From assembly GCA_003486645.1 (NCBI GenBank), contig DNGI01000082.1:20992-43313 (forward strand): a stretch of 22,322 nucleotides of DNA, in the 5' to 3' direction. Positions 7,190-14,691 of this stretch are shown piece after piece. This stretch comes from Cyanobacteria bacterium UBA11370. GTDB lineage: Bacteria > Cyanobacteriota > Cyanobacteriia > Cyanobacteriales > Coleofasciculaceae. The notes beneath the pieces are model-generated. The model had not been told where the DNA came from. It was given only the letters and a program-made list of their open reading frames with translations, and did not search any database. The translations under genes and the position numbers were made by a program. Positions within the stretch are counted from its first letter, which is position 1. The number at the start of each line of letters is the position of its first letter.

Positions 7190-7969
7190 TTAGGTTCCGG
7201 TTAATAGAATTAACATAGTAGCGCCGTTAAAACGGACTTTTCCTCCGGATCTAGACCTAATTTTTAACTCAATTTTATAATTTTGGTTTGCCTCTAAATA
7301 AAACTTGGCAATAGCTTGTAGGGGCAACCAGAAGGAAACATGAGAAATTCCCATGCCATACCCATAACCATCTCCTCTATCGGCAAAGATTTGATCATTA
7401 TTAAATATAGCACAATCTAGGGGCTGGTCTATCTTTTCAGTCATTCCATGACCATTGGCAATTACAGTTGCATGAATAGATGTAATCGGCGTGAATTCAT
7501 AGGAAATAACAACCTGCCAATTGCTATCAGTAGTACTTGTTTCCCATTGATTAGCCTGAACATAAATTGACTGAAGAGCAGGACTTTTTATTCCACCATT
7601 GACATCCAATTTTGCTCCCGGACTATCGGTTCCAATTCCTACATTGCCATCATTTCTTACATACAAAATGCTCTTTGCTTCTGAGTCTATAATATTAAGA
7701 CCAGCCGCCTGATCATCATTAGTTGTTCCTTTAACTTCTAATTTTGCTATCGGTTTATCCGTACCAATACCAACATTACTACTAACCTGAAGCGCGTCCT
7801 CAATCGTAAGTGGGCCTATTAACGTATCTGCTTGATTCCGATTAACTTTTGTTGTACAAAGATGGTCAATAGCTTGCACCAAGATATTCCAATCGTCTGA
7901 CAAAATGCGATCGCCAGGTTTTCTCATTAACTGATCCGATACGAATTGAGACTCATCGCTAGCTGTCAT
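7190..7969 (-). CDS. CIS/phage-tail fibre-type protein with VGIGT repeats
   Basis: A fibre-type protein of 259 residues. After an N-terminal stretch typical of tail appendages (RKPGDRILSDDWNILVQAID), two repeats follow: NVGIGTDKPIAKLEVKGT and NVGIGTDSPGAKLDVNGG. These VGIGT-x-P-x-AKL-x-V motifs are characteristic of beta-stranded shaft segments in tail fibres and large surface proteins. The C-terminal ~120 residues look like a beta-sandwich head (SIYVQANQWETSTTDSNWQV to GATMLILLTGT), a candidate receptor-binding domain. I start at the ATG at 7969 (MTASDES), which has AGGGG about 8 bases upstream; an in-frame TTG at 7999 would overlap the preceding gene. It is the last structural gene of the CIS operon. 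Confidence 0.8.
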   Translation of the reverse strand: MTASDESQFVSDQLMRKPGDRILSDDWNILVQAIDHLCTTKVNRNQADTLIGPLTIEDALQVSSNVGIGTDKPIAKLEVKGTTNDDQAAGLNIIDSEAKSILYVRNDGNVGIGTDSPGAKLDVNGGIKSPALQSIYVQANQWETSTTDSNWQVVISYEFTPITSIHATVIANGHGMTEKIDQPLDCAIFNNDQIFADRGDGYGYGMGISHVSFWLPLQAIAKFYLEANQNYKIELKIRSRSGGKVRFNGATMLILLTGT

Positions 7970-7980
7970 TCTTGTTACCC

Positions 7981-8481
7981 CTAAAAAATAATTTCCCAAA
8001 TCAGCGTTAACTTAAAGTCTTTTGTTTTATTAACGGGTGGAAACTGGACTCGATTGTACATCACATCACTTTCACCGCTTACATCACTTTCAGCACTAAA
8101 CAATCCAGCCTCAGTCAGCGGCACATCATTAACCTTTTCATTATCAGCCTCTAAATCTACGGTAAGGATCAGCTTAACTCTTGGTTCCTGAGTATCCGGA
8201 TCAATCCGTTGAAGATGAATTTCTTGAATGGGTTGGCGATACACCTCATCAGCGAGTTGATTATCAGTTGCTACAAATTCTTTTGAACCCTTGCCAACGG
8301 CAACGTAGTTAACGGGTTTAACTTGCTGGTTTGTTTCGGAACTGAATAACTTGGCAACCAGTTCTCGTCCATTTAAAGTAATACTATTTTTGATTTCACA
8401 CTCGTCGATAGTTTTGTGTTGTATGTTGATTTTTTGAATAATTAGCTTTCCCGTCAAATCTAGTTTATCTGATAGATTCAT
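7981..8481 (-). CDS. Tail-collar/fibre-attachment-like protein
   Basis: A 166-residue protein between the gpI-like gene and the VGIGT fibre gene. Its central part (SITLNGRELVAKLFSSE, PVNYVAVGKGSKE, DNQLADEVYRQPI) matches the pattern of phage tail-collar/fibre-attachment N-terminal domains, in which a short 'vG-G' beta segment is followed by 'L..E..R..i'. It ends in beta strands (LTEAGLFSAESD...FKLTLIWEII), again typical. It probably links fibres to the baseplate. Its stop lies 11 bases before the ATG of the fibre gene. No strong Shine-Dalgarno is visible. Confidence 0.7.
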   Translation of the reverse strand: MNLSDKLDLTGKLIIQKINIQHKTIDECEIKNSITLNGRELVAKLFSSETNQQVKPVNYVAVGKGSKEFVATDNQLADEVYRQPIQEIHLQRIDPDTQEPRVKLILTVDLEADNEKVNDVPLTEAGLFSAESDVSGESDVMYNRVQFPPVNKTKDFKLTLIWEIIF

Positions 8482-8504
8482 TTCACGAATTTTTCTAACA
8501 AGTA

Positions 8505-9713
8505 CTAACCAAAACGATTGTCTGAATCAAAGTATGTACAATCAAACACACCGCTAGTTATCAGTGTATCAGATATCTGATGTTCAATTCTGTATCCCTG
8601 TTGAGAAGCTAATTGAAAATGAATCTCTTGTCCTTGTTCTTCGTGTAAAACTAATTGTCTAGCAAAGAATAAAGAATCAGTTAATTGATGTTGTTCTTGA
8701 AACCGTTGTTCATAAGCAATGACAGCAAGAACTCCAGCCGCTTTGACTCGGTTCACAATCGCAGGAATCTGATGCCGGGGAGATTTATCGAGTTCATCAA
8801 ACTTGTCAGTAAAGCCAGGAATATGCCAGGGAATTTTGACACTGAATGTGCCTGGAGTTAGCTTGTACAACCTAATCTTTAACGTAACAATAGCCTCTGT
8901 AGATATAAAGATAGCATCATCGAAGCTTTGAATTGATGAATCAAAGTAAGCTACCGGATACGGTTGGTTATTAGCAGCCATAATTAGTGATTCCAACCGC
9001 CAGCGTGACTTTCCAGGTGGTAGTAGAGGTATAGTTTCTTCGGTTATACAATTCAGTCGAACTTGAGGAGTTTTAACTTCACCTAAATACTCGACAACTT
9101 GTCCGGTTTCTAGATTAATAATACGTGGATTTACCAATTTAATAGGCGTTGGAGAGGATAGAATGATGGAAACTTCTGGTGTTTCAAACCTTGGATTAGG
9201 ATTATTAACTTCAAATTCATCCCCAAGTGCAAGTTTACTCTCATAAATTGTTGTTATTTGGGGTGAATATTCTTCAATTTTAATCTGCTTCTTAGCAGCT
9301 TCTGATTTTTCATCACTATCAATGATTCCTAAATTCGCGGCTACGATATCAATAATTCCCTGTTTTGTTGACGCACCTCTCCGTAAAATCTGAATTAGAG
9401 TCTTGAGGCGTTCCCGGTAAGAATCATCCTTGGGGTTCACCTGCATCAGTTGAGAGGTTCCCCCGACTGCTTCCAGATATAAGGCAAAGATTTTATCCAA
9501 ATCTCCCTTTTGAGTTGTACTAAAACCTTGGGAATCTTGATTATCAGCTTTGTCTACATGATGAGATGCCATAATTTTGAGCAAGTCTGTTTCAGCTTGC
9601 TCTAACATATATCCAAATACATCTATAAATTGATACAAAAGACTCGTGCTATTCGAGTCAAAAAAACTGGAAAATCGACTCAGAATGTTAATTGTTTTAC
9701 CCCGTTTTTCCAT
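8505..9713 (-). CDS. Baseplate wedge protein, gpI/Afp12-like position
   Basis: A 402-residue protein directly downstream of baseplate J, where phage P2 has gpI and eCIS have Afp12/Cis12. The N-terminal ~130 residues are helical (LLYQFIDVFGYMLEQAETDL; YLEAVGG; ERLKTLIQILRRGASTKQGI), the pattern of gpI-like wedge proteins. The C-terminal part (about 150-402) is beta-rich with no family I can name. It is far shorter than Afp12-type proteins (often over 900 residues), so this is a reduced wedge. The assignment rests on synteny plus the N-terminal pattern; detailed homology is not established. Confidence 0.7.
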   Translation of the reverse strand: MEKRGKTINILSRFSSFFDSNSTSLLYQFIDVFGYMLEQAETDLLKIMASHHVDKADNQDSQGFSTTQKGDLDKIFALYLEAVGGTSQLMQVNPKDDSYRERLKTLIQILRRGASTKQGIIDIVAANLGIIDSDEKSEAAKKQIKIEEYSPQITTIYESKLALGDEFEVNNPNPRFETPEVSIILSSPTPIKLVNPRIINLETGQVVEYLGEVKTPQVRLNCITEETIPLLPPGKSRWRLESLIMAANNQPYPVAYFDSSIQSFDDAIFISTEAIVTLKIRLYKLTPGTFSVKIPWHIPGFTDKFDELDKSPRHQIPAIVNRVKAAGVLAVIAYEQRFQEQHQLTDSLFFARQLVLHEEQGQEIHFQLASQQGYRIEHQISDTLITSGVFDCTYFDSDNRFG

Positions 9714-9788
9714 TTTAGGCTCGATCCAATAACTGATTACAATAATTAAGTGAGTAAACTTATAGTAAACTTGGGTAAGGCTACCCTC

Positions 9789-11237
9789 CTAATTTCCTAA
9801 ACCAATCCAAATGTCACCTGGGATGAACTTTTCAAAAATTTCCACGTCCAATCGCTTAATTGATGTTTCTGAAGATTTGTAGGTATTTTTTTTAATGGTT
9901 TGCTCTAGATTGCGCCTAGTTTCGAGAGTAAAATTGATAACATCATTAATCCCTTTAATTTCCAGTATCTTTTTAGTTAGTTGAGAAATCAGCAAAGGCT
10001 GTCCCATTTTTTGCTCAGTAATATAGGAGGTAATAACTTCATAAACCTGGTTTTCTAGTTTAGTTTGTTGCTCTGGAGATAGACTCAACCCTGGATCAAC
10101 TTCAATCTGGAATACTCCATCCAGTTTCACTGGGTTTACACACTCAAGCCGAACAAAAATACCCGCTGCTCGTACCCGCTCAATTTCTTGTTTTAGTCTG
10201 TTAATTTGAGCTAAATCACTAAAATCAATACCGTCCACAAAAACGTCGATTATACCAAAATCTTTGAGTAAAATTGGCTCGTTATTACTAACAATAATAT
10301 TGAAGGTTCGATTCGTTTCTAAATCTTCTACCTGCTGCTCTCCCCAAGATAAGTTTGCCTGCGTTACTTCACTAGTTGAACCAGCGACTAGAGCCTGTAC
10401 ATTGACAGTTACGGAATTATTACCGCTGATCGTCACTTCTTCTGTAGTTTCAAAACTTTTATTATTTTTTATCAAAGTAAGTTTTGTGCCCTTTGGAATA
10501 GTAATTTCACCAGAATCTAGTGGTGCTGTTAAAGTTACCTTACCCCTAGCAAAATAGAAATTTTCTCTAATTTTAACTTCTTTAACTCCAGGCAAACATA
10601 AAAGAGTATTCTCAATAGCAGTAATATTAGCTCCGCTAGCAACGAGGAGGGTATTTTTAGCACGATTTCGCAATTCCTCATCCGTTTCACGTCGTTTCCC
10701 TGTAAAACTTATAGGTTGAGGGTTGTTAACAGACTTAATCCCCGGTACAGGTTGAGGCATAACCTGAATAGTTTTAGCCTCTGTAACTTCACTGTCACCC
10801 CGTTTTATTGCCTGAATTTTTACTAATGCCGATGGTTGGTCTTTTGGAATAGTTTTTACTTCAATTGTTTGGTAAGCTTTTTTTTGATATTTGGCAGTAT
10901 CTTCACTCGTAGTAACCAACGTTCCAATAGGAATTTCAATATCTTTATCAATGCCTACATCTCGCTCAAAACTCACTTCTCCTCTAGCAAAATCGGGTTC
11001 CCCGCGCTTAATTCCCAGCACAGCAACAACTAGGTCTAAATGTGGACCTTGAGCTGTATCAACGAAACCAGAAAGATAAATTTGATCCATCTGCGCGTAC
11101 AGCAGTGCCAACTCAAAAGCAAAGGACTCATACAGCGTCCGCACCACACTTCCTTCTTGAAAGTCGGTAAGAGTAGGAGGAGTGCGATCGCGCATTTCCT
11201 GAAAAATTTGAGTAAACGTTTTTGGTTTAAAAGTCAT
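9789..11237 (-). CDS. Baseplate J / gp47-family protein
   Basis: The baseplate wedge protein that joins gp25 and the gpI-like protein in contractile tails. The N-terminus is typical (FTQIFQEMRDRTPPTLTDFQ, EGSVVRTLYESFAFELALLY, GPHLDLVVAVLGIKRG). A barrel follows at about 85-165 (FARGEVSFERD...IPIGTLVTT), then the hallmark FTGKRRETDEELRNRAKNTL at 178-197 and LPGVKEVKI near 215. Unusually, a second barrel-like segment with the same pattern appears at about 231-300 (RGKVTLTAPLDSGEITIPKG), inside the region that is normally a simple connector. The C-terminal domain (about 330-482) ends the wedge arm. AAGGA lies about 11 bases before the ATG. 482 residues is within the usual size range. Confidence 0.92.
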   Translation of the reverse strand: MTFKPKTFTQIFQEMRDRTPPTLTDFQEGSVVRTLYESFAFELALLYAQMDQIYLSGFVDTAQGPHLDLVVAVLGIKRGEPDFARGEVSFERDVGIDKDIEIPIGTLVTTSEDTAKYQKKAYQTIEVKTIPKDQPSALVKIQAIKRGDSEVTEAKTIQVMPQPVPGIKSVNNPQPISFTGKRRETDEELRNRAKNTLLVASGANITAIENTLLCLPGVKEVKIRENFYFARGKVTLTAPLDSGEITIPKGTKLTLIKNNKSFETTEEVTISGNNSVTVNVQALVAGSTSEVTQANLSWGEQQVEDLETNRTFNIIVSNNEPILLKDFGIIDVFVDGIDFSDLAQINRLKQEIERVRAAGIFVRLECVNPVKLDGVFQIEVDPGLSLSPEQQTKLENQVYEVITSYITEQKMGQPLLISQLTKKILEIKGINDVINFTLETRRNLEQTIKKNTYKSSETSIKRLDVEIFEKFIPGDIWIGLGN

Positions 11238-11266
11238 AGTCTAATTAATCCTTAATTTCCTCATTT

Positions 11267-11707
11267 TCAAGTTAGATTAAGCGATAATTGAAGAGTTAAC
11301 AATGTTTCTTCAGCAACTGGCTTAACCTTTAGAGTTACTTTTAGAGTATGACGATCATAACCCCGTGTGGGAGGTTCAAAAGAAACTGCAACAATATCTT
11401 CAATTCGAGGTTCTACCTCTAAAGATTCACGAATATACAGTTCTGCTAATGAGCGCGTGCGGGTGTTATTGAGTTCTCCAACTAATAGATAAAGTCTCGA
11501 TCCATAATGAGGATGTCCTAGGGATGCTAATTCTCCCTTGCGGGTACAAAGGCGATTGAGAATTGCCTGATAGAGATTAGCTGATCCTTGAACCGTTGCT
11601 AAATCCCCTTGGTTTGCACACAAATCTACAACATCCCGGTCAGGAATTAATTGTCCGGTGTCACGTCGGGTAAGATGAAGATCCAGTTGATTTAAGTTAT
11701 CTACCAC
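11267..11707 (-). CDS. GPW/gp25-family baseplate wedge protein
   Basis: A 146-residue gp25-like protein that nucleates sheath assembly at the baseplate in T4, P2, T6SS and eCIS. The family pattern is clear: ANQGDLATVQGSANLYQAIL, NRLCTRKGELASLGHPHYGS (with the conserved E-x-x-x-x-P-x-x-G segment), then RTRSLAELYIRESLEVEPRI. It begins with GTG (11705-11707), as there is no ATG in frame nearby; the leader is a GATTTTG heptamer array and has no good Shine-Dalgarno. It lies between the second-spike gene and baseplate J, 29 bases from the latter. Confidence 0.9.
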   Translation of the reverse strand: MVDNLNQLDLHLTRRDTGQLIPDRDVVDLCANQGDLATVQGSANLYQAILNRLCTRKGELASLGHPHYGSRLYLLVGELNNTRTRSLAELYIRESLEVEPRIEDIVAVSFEPPTRGYDRHTLKVTLKVKPVAEETLLTLQLSLNLT

Positions 11708-11716
11708 AAGTTAGCT

Positions 11717-11751
11717 GATTTTAGATTTTGGATTTTGGATTTTGGATTTTG
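11717..11751. repeat. Heptamer STRR, GATTTT(A/G) x5, in gp25 leader
   Basis: GATTTTA followed by four GATTTTG units, ending (on the minus strand) 9 bases before the GTG start of gp25. Confidence 0.95.
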
Positions 11752-11825
11752 AGTTATCCAAATTGCTGTCAAAGTTATTTTTTTTACCCTTATCTCCATT
11801 TTGCAAAATCTTTTTATCTAGATAC

Positions 11826-12428
11826 TTACTCTTTTTTTAGACTTCTAATAACTTCTTTAGCGAGGTCTTTCTTAAGGGCTTCAGGCAATTCAATATTCCC
11901 ATTGAGTCTTAAATTGCCTTGGATTGTTAAATTTCCATTAATCATTACCCCAGATTCATTCGGTGTAGATAACTCAATATCACCAGCTTGCGTGATGCTA
12001 ACCTTTGCTTCTCCTAACTGTAGTGAGACTTCCTGTTCTGCAATTTTTAAGTGTAGAGTTTTTCCATCTTTAAACTTGGTAGAAAACGAAATACCTTCTT
12101 CTGAAACTCTCAGCAATTCTTCGCCACCCTTAGACTCTACTGCAAAGCTTCCTTTCGCTTTCACTGTGTTATTTGTAATCAAGGAAATGCCCTCAGTTTG
12201 ATGTAAACAGATCATCGCGTGACCCAGTTTCTTCTCTTCAGCAGGACAGTCTTCATCTGTACCTTCACACCAATGACCATTATGCGGAGGTTCTATACAA
12301 CTCGGCATATCATTCGGACAGATAAAAATTTTTAAGTAAAGTGGATTGGCTGTTTTGTTTTCTTGAATCGGTGTTTTGGGATCGCCTGTATATTGATAGT
12401 CACTATTACTGCCTTTAATTCTGACCAT
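11826..12428 (-). CDS. Second spike/tip-like beta-repeat protein with Cys/His cluster
   Basis: A 200-residue protein between the gpV-type spike and gp25, the slot taken by the PAAR/tip protein in eCIS (Afp10). The N-terminal third has clustered Cys and His: C37, C44, H49, H52, C54, C61, C74 (KIFICPNDMPSCIEPPHNGH then WCEGTDEDC), a possible metal site. The rest is made of short beta repeats like a spike needle (FAVESKGGEELLRVSEEGIS; VMINGNLTIQGNLRLNGNIE), ending in a charged helix (ALKKDLAKEVIRSLKKE). The position and beta-repeat nature suggest a spike accessory or tip protein. It is not a canonical PAAR domain, and no enzymatic domain is visible. Confidence 0.65.
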   Translation of the reverse strand: MVRIKGSNSDYQYTGDPKTPIQENKTANPLYLKIFICPNDMPSCIEPPHNGHWCEGTDEDCPAEEKKLGHAMICLHQTEGISLITNNTVKAKGSFAVESKGGEELLRVSEEGISFSTKFKDGKTLHLKIAEQEVSLQLGEAKVSITQAGDIELSTPNESGVMINGNLTIQGNLRLNGNIELPEALKKDLAKEVIRSLKKE

Positions 12429-12469
12429 AACTTTCTAGCCTTTTTAAATTTTGGATTGTGAATTGATTC

Positions 12470-13324
12470 TCATCCTACCTTGGTATTTCTTAGCTTTGCT
12501 TGAATCGAATTAATCTTTTCCATTGGCACCATTACCGGACAAGGTGCGCCGAGATTTCCGACATGAGTATGTTGGCTTAGAATGATGTCATCATTATCAG
12601 CAACGGCATTTGCTGGGACTCGTCCACCAACATCAATAGATGCCGTTGTTGCATCTCCAATTTTAATAGAACCCATACTTTTTACGGTGACATTACTACT
12701 CGCTGCATCAAGGGTAATTCCCCCAGCTTCAACCTTAATCTTGCACGTTCCATTCTCAATGGTAATGTTACCCCCTGAGAGGGTAATTGTAGACTGTTCA
12801 TTTTTGATTGTAATATCTCCTCCTTCCTCTGTAATACTGCATTTATCGGTAGTCGCACTAATTTTTTCATCCTTAACAGTGATGATATTTTTTTGATTCT
12901 TACTCGTCACCGTTATTACCCCATCAGCATCAATTTTTAGACTTCCACCAGTTTTTAAATCATGCTGCAAAAGAAATTCCTTTTCTTTATTAACAGGGGG
13001 CTGATCTTCATCGTTGTAAAGGCGACCTATAATTACGGGAGCATTGAGATTACCGCCAATAAAACTAACAATCACTAAATCTCCGATATTCGGACTATTA
13101 ACTAATCCCATATGGGAGGTAGCAATGGGGACTTTTGGTAATTCAAAGTCCTGCCCATCTGGTTGTTTTTTATTCTTGAGTTTTACGGAACACTGATAGT
13201 TATCTTTGTCACTATCCGAGGCATGGGGAAACACTGCCGTTACGATTCCTAATTCAGTTGTATAGATCTTGCGAACTTCTTGCTCTGCTACTTTTTGGAT
13301 TGCGCCGATGATAGAGTCTGTCAT
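12470..13324 (-). CDS. Baseplate spike protein, gpV-type, with HxH apex
   Basis: A 284-residue central spike of the P2 gpV / Mu gp45 kind. An OB-fold is visible at about 20-105 (GIVTAVFPHASDSDKDNYQC; LPKVPIATSHMGLVNSPNIG; DLVIVSFIGGNLNAPVIIGR). It is followed by a long triple-stranded beta-needle of repeats (GSLKIDADGVITVTSK; ISATTDKCSITEEGGDITIK; NITIENGTCKIKVEAGGITL) and an apex containing HTH at 252-254 then GNLGAPCPVMVP. In P2 gpV-type spikes an HxH motif at the apex binds an iron ion. With the separate gpD-type hub upstream, this pair makes up the VgrG/Afp8 equivalent as two genes. Confidence 0.9.
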   Translation of the reverse strand: MTDSIIGAIQKVAEQEVRKIYTTELGIVTAVFPHASDSDKDNYQCSVKLKNKKQPDGQDFELPKVPIATSHMGLVNSPNIGDLVIVSFIGGNLNAPVIIGRLYNDEDQPPVNKEKEFLLQHDLKTGGSLKIDADGVITVTSKNQKNIITVKDEKISATTDKCSITEEGGDITIKNEQSTITLSGGNITIENGTCKIKVEAGGITLDAASSNVTVKSMGSIKIGDATTASIDVGGRVPANAVADNDDIILSQHTHVGNLGAPCPVMVPMEKINSIQAKLRNTKVG

Positions 13325-13379
13325 GTTGGTTTTGGGGAGTGAGGAGAAAGATTTTTAGTCTTGAATTTGTGCAAAGTAA

Positions 13380-14354
13380 TCACGGCTTTTCTTCCCAATA
13401 TACAACTGTAAAGAATCCTTTTTTAGTATTAAGAGTGTGAGCAATACCTGTAACTTTAAAAGTGCCGTTTAATTGTTTAATTGGCATATTGTAAACCTTT
13501 ACAGCTTCCCCTAATTTTACCTTTGGTTCACCTAATACCTTCATCATACCTTGTTGTTTTTGACCATAAGCTGCTAGAGTAACTTTGGCAATTTCAGAGG
13601 CATTATTCTGAGTGCGAGCGGTAGGCTCAAACACTCGTACTACGATACCAGATGTTGTCCCAGCAGTCCCTTTTACGTCAGTTTTTGTTATCCACGAGGA
13701 CGCTTCTGCCCCTTGACTGCTACTGGCAGGACTTTCACCATAAACTTCAACTCCTGTGACTGGAACAGTTTGTTCATTAAGGTCAAAAGTGAGGATATTC
13801 ATGCCATAGTTGAACTCATGGGTAGTCTCCGGATTGTACTGAGCAAATACTGCTTTATCGCTGGAATTCGCATAGAAATCAAACCCACATTGTCGTGCTA
13901 AATTTTGGAGATGTGCGTAGGCTGTTTGATTCTCTCCCAGTGCATAAACGGCAAACTGAATCCCACTTTCTACTTTCTCACAGGAGAGCTTCAATTTTTT
14001 CATCACATCTTTGACAATATCACCGGCATTGGATCTTTCATAAACCCGATTGAATCGAACAGCAGTGAGTGATGTAAAGGCACTAAGAGCATGGATTGTA
14101 ACTCGGTCAATACTCCATTCCACAGAATGAATAATACCCCTAAATATTAGTGCTAATTCGTCCCCATAACCAAGTTCTACGGCAACGGAATCATCCACAG
14201 CAATTTCTAACTCCCTTGGCGCTGCGAAGACGAGGCGACACACATTAACGGGTACGTCTAAAGACGCTTTAACCTGTAAATCAACCAGTTGAGTTTGGTT
14301 CTCTAAAGCATAGGTATTTTTACCAATTACAATGTTATAGTTGACTTGAAACAT
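13380..14354 (-). CDS. Phage late control gpD-type hub protein (gp27-like)
   Basis: A 324-residue baseplate hub protein equivalent to P2 gpD, T4 gp27 and the N-terminal half of VgrG. The family pattern is clear: a first tube-like barrel (LVDLQVKASLDVPVNVCRLV; VAVELGYGDELALIFRGIIH), the central helical part (YERSNAGDIVKDVMKKLKLS), the conserved QTAYAHLQNLARQCGFDFYA near 164, and the C-terminal barrel (GEPKVKLGEAVKVYNMPIKQ; FKVTGIAHTLNTKKGFFTVV). I use the ATG at 14354 with AGGA 8 bases upstream, rather than the adjacent GTG. It lies next to the gpV-type spike, separated by 55 bases. A 334-base spacer with an opposite-strand small gene separates it from the tape-measure-like gene. Confidence 0.92.
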   Translation of the reverse strand: MFQVNYNIVIGKNTYALENQTQLVDLQVKASLDVPVNVCRLVFAAPRELEIAVDDSVAVELGYGDELALIFRGIIHSVEWSIDRVTIHALSAFTSLTAVRFNRVYERSNAGDIVKDVMKKLKLSCEKVESGIQFAVYALGENQTAYAHLQNLARQCGFDFYANSSDKAVFAQYNPETTHEFNYGMNILTFDLNEQTVPVTGVEVYGESPASSSQGAEASSWITKTDVKGTAGTTSGIVVRVFEPTARTQNNASEIAKVTLAAYGQKQQGMMKVLGEPKVKLGEAVKVYNMPIKQLNGTFKVTGIAHTLNTKKGFFTVVYWEEKP

Positions 14355-14399
14355 CACGGAATTCCTAGGGGGTGAGGTGTTCAGTGAACAATCACATAA

Positions 14400-14417
14400 T
14401 GATAGCGATCGCTATCA
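14400..14417. promoter_or_regulatory. 18-bp perfect palindrome containing HIP1, possible operator
   Basis: TGATAGCGATCGCTATCA is a perfect 18-base palindrome around a HIP1 octamer, 45 bases upstream of the gpD-type start, nested in an inverted repeat CAGTGA (14382-14387) / TCACTG (14415-14420). It could be an operator, but HIP1 is over-represented throughout this window (1904, 3633, 6867, 7907, 11184, 14404, 15698, 17093, 17528, 19330, 20145, 21004, 21903), so the core may be coincidental. Confidence 0.35.
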
Positions 14418-14539
14418 CTGTTGATAAGGACTTAAAACACACAACATCAAGGGATAATCTACGACTATTAAGGTATTCCTACGGGAGTTGATTCATTCAG
14501 TATTCATCGTTTCCCTAGTGACTCGGTGGATCAAACAGT

Positions 14540-14546
14540 GGAGGTG
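14540..14546 (+). promoter_or_regulatory. Strong Shine-Dalgarno of the 34-aa gene
   Basis: GGAGGTG, 6 bases before the ATG at 14553. It is the best ribosome-binding match I found in the window and lies in otherwise non-coding sequence. Confidence 0.6.
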
Positions 14547-14552
14547 AAACCT

Positions 14553-14657
14553 ATGGTCGGATTATTAGTTTTTGTTGGCTACCTCACTTGCTGTGCAGTT
14601 TTTGTCGAGTCTTTATTCGGAAACGAGCTAGAACAACAAGAACAAACTGAGCAGTAA
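14553..14657 (+). CDS. Small single-pass membrane peptide (34 aa), antisense to the CIS operon
   Basis: The frame encodes MVGLLVFVGYLTCCAVFVES then LFGNELEQQEQTEQ and ends in TAA. One hydrophobic segment covers residues 2-22, followed by a short acidic Gln/Glu tail. A near-perfect GGAGGTG stands 6 bases upstream. It occupies the only gap over 300 bases in the window (14358-14691) and points against the CIS genes on either side. I do not recognise a family; the topology fits small regulatory or membrane-stress peptides in general. No antitoxin RNA or partner is visible. Confidence 0.5.
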   Translation: MVGLLVFVGYLTCCAVFVESLFGNELEQQEQTEQ

Positions 14658-14691
14658 GTTTTCCCTGATAGCCTCTTTCATGAGTAATTCT

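Noticed and set aside
7970..7999. TTG start at 7999 for the VGIGT fibre gene
   Set aside because: It would overlap the previous gene by 19 bases and has no Shine-Dalgarno; the ATG at 7969 has AGGGG at a good distance.
11728..12201. Plus-strand open frame of 157 codons
   Set aside because: It is antisense to the second-spike gene, starts in the heptamer repeat, and has no recognisable features. The minus strand carries the gene.
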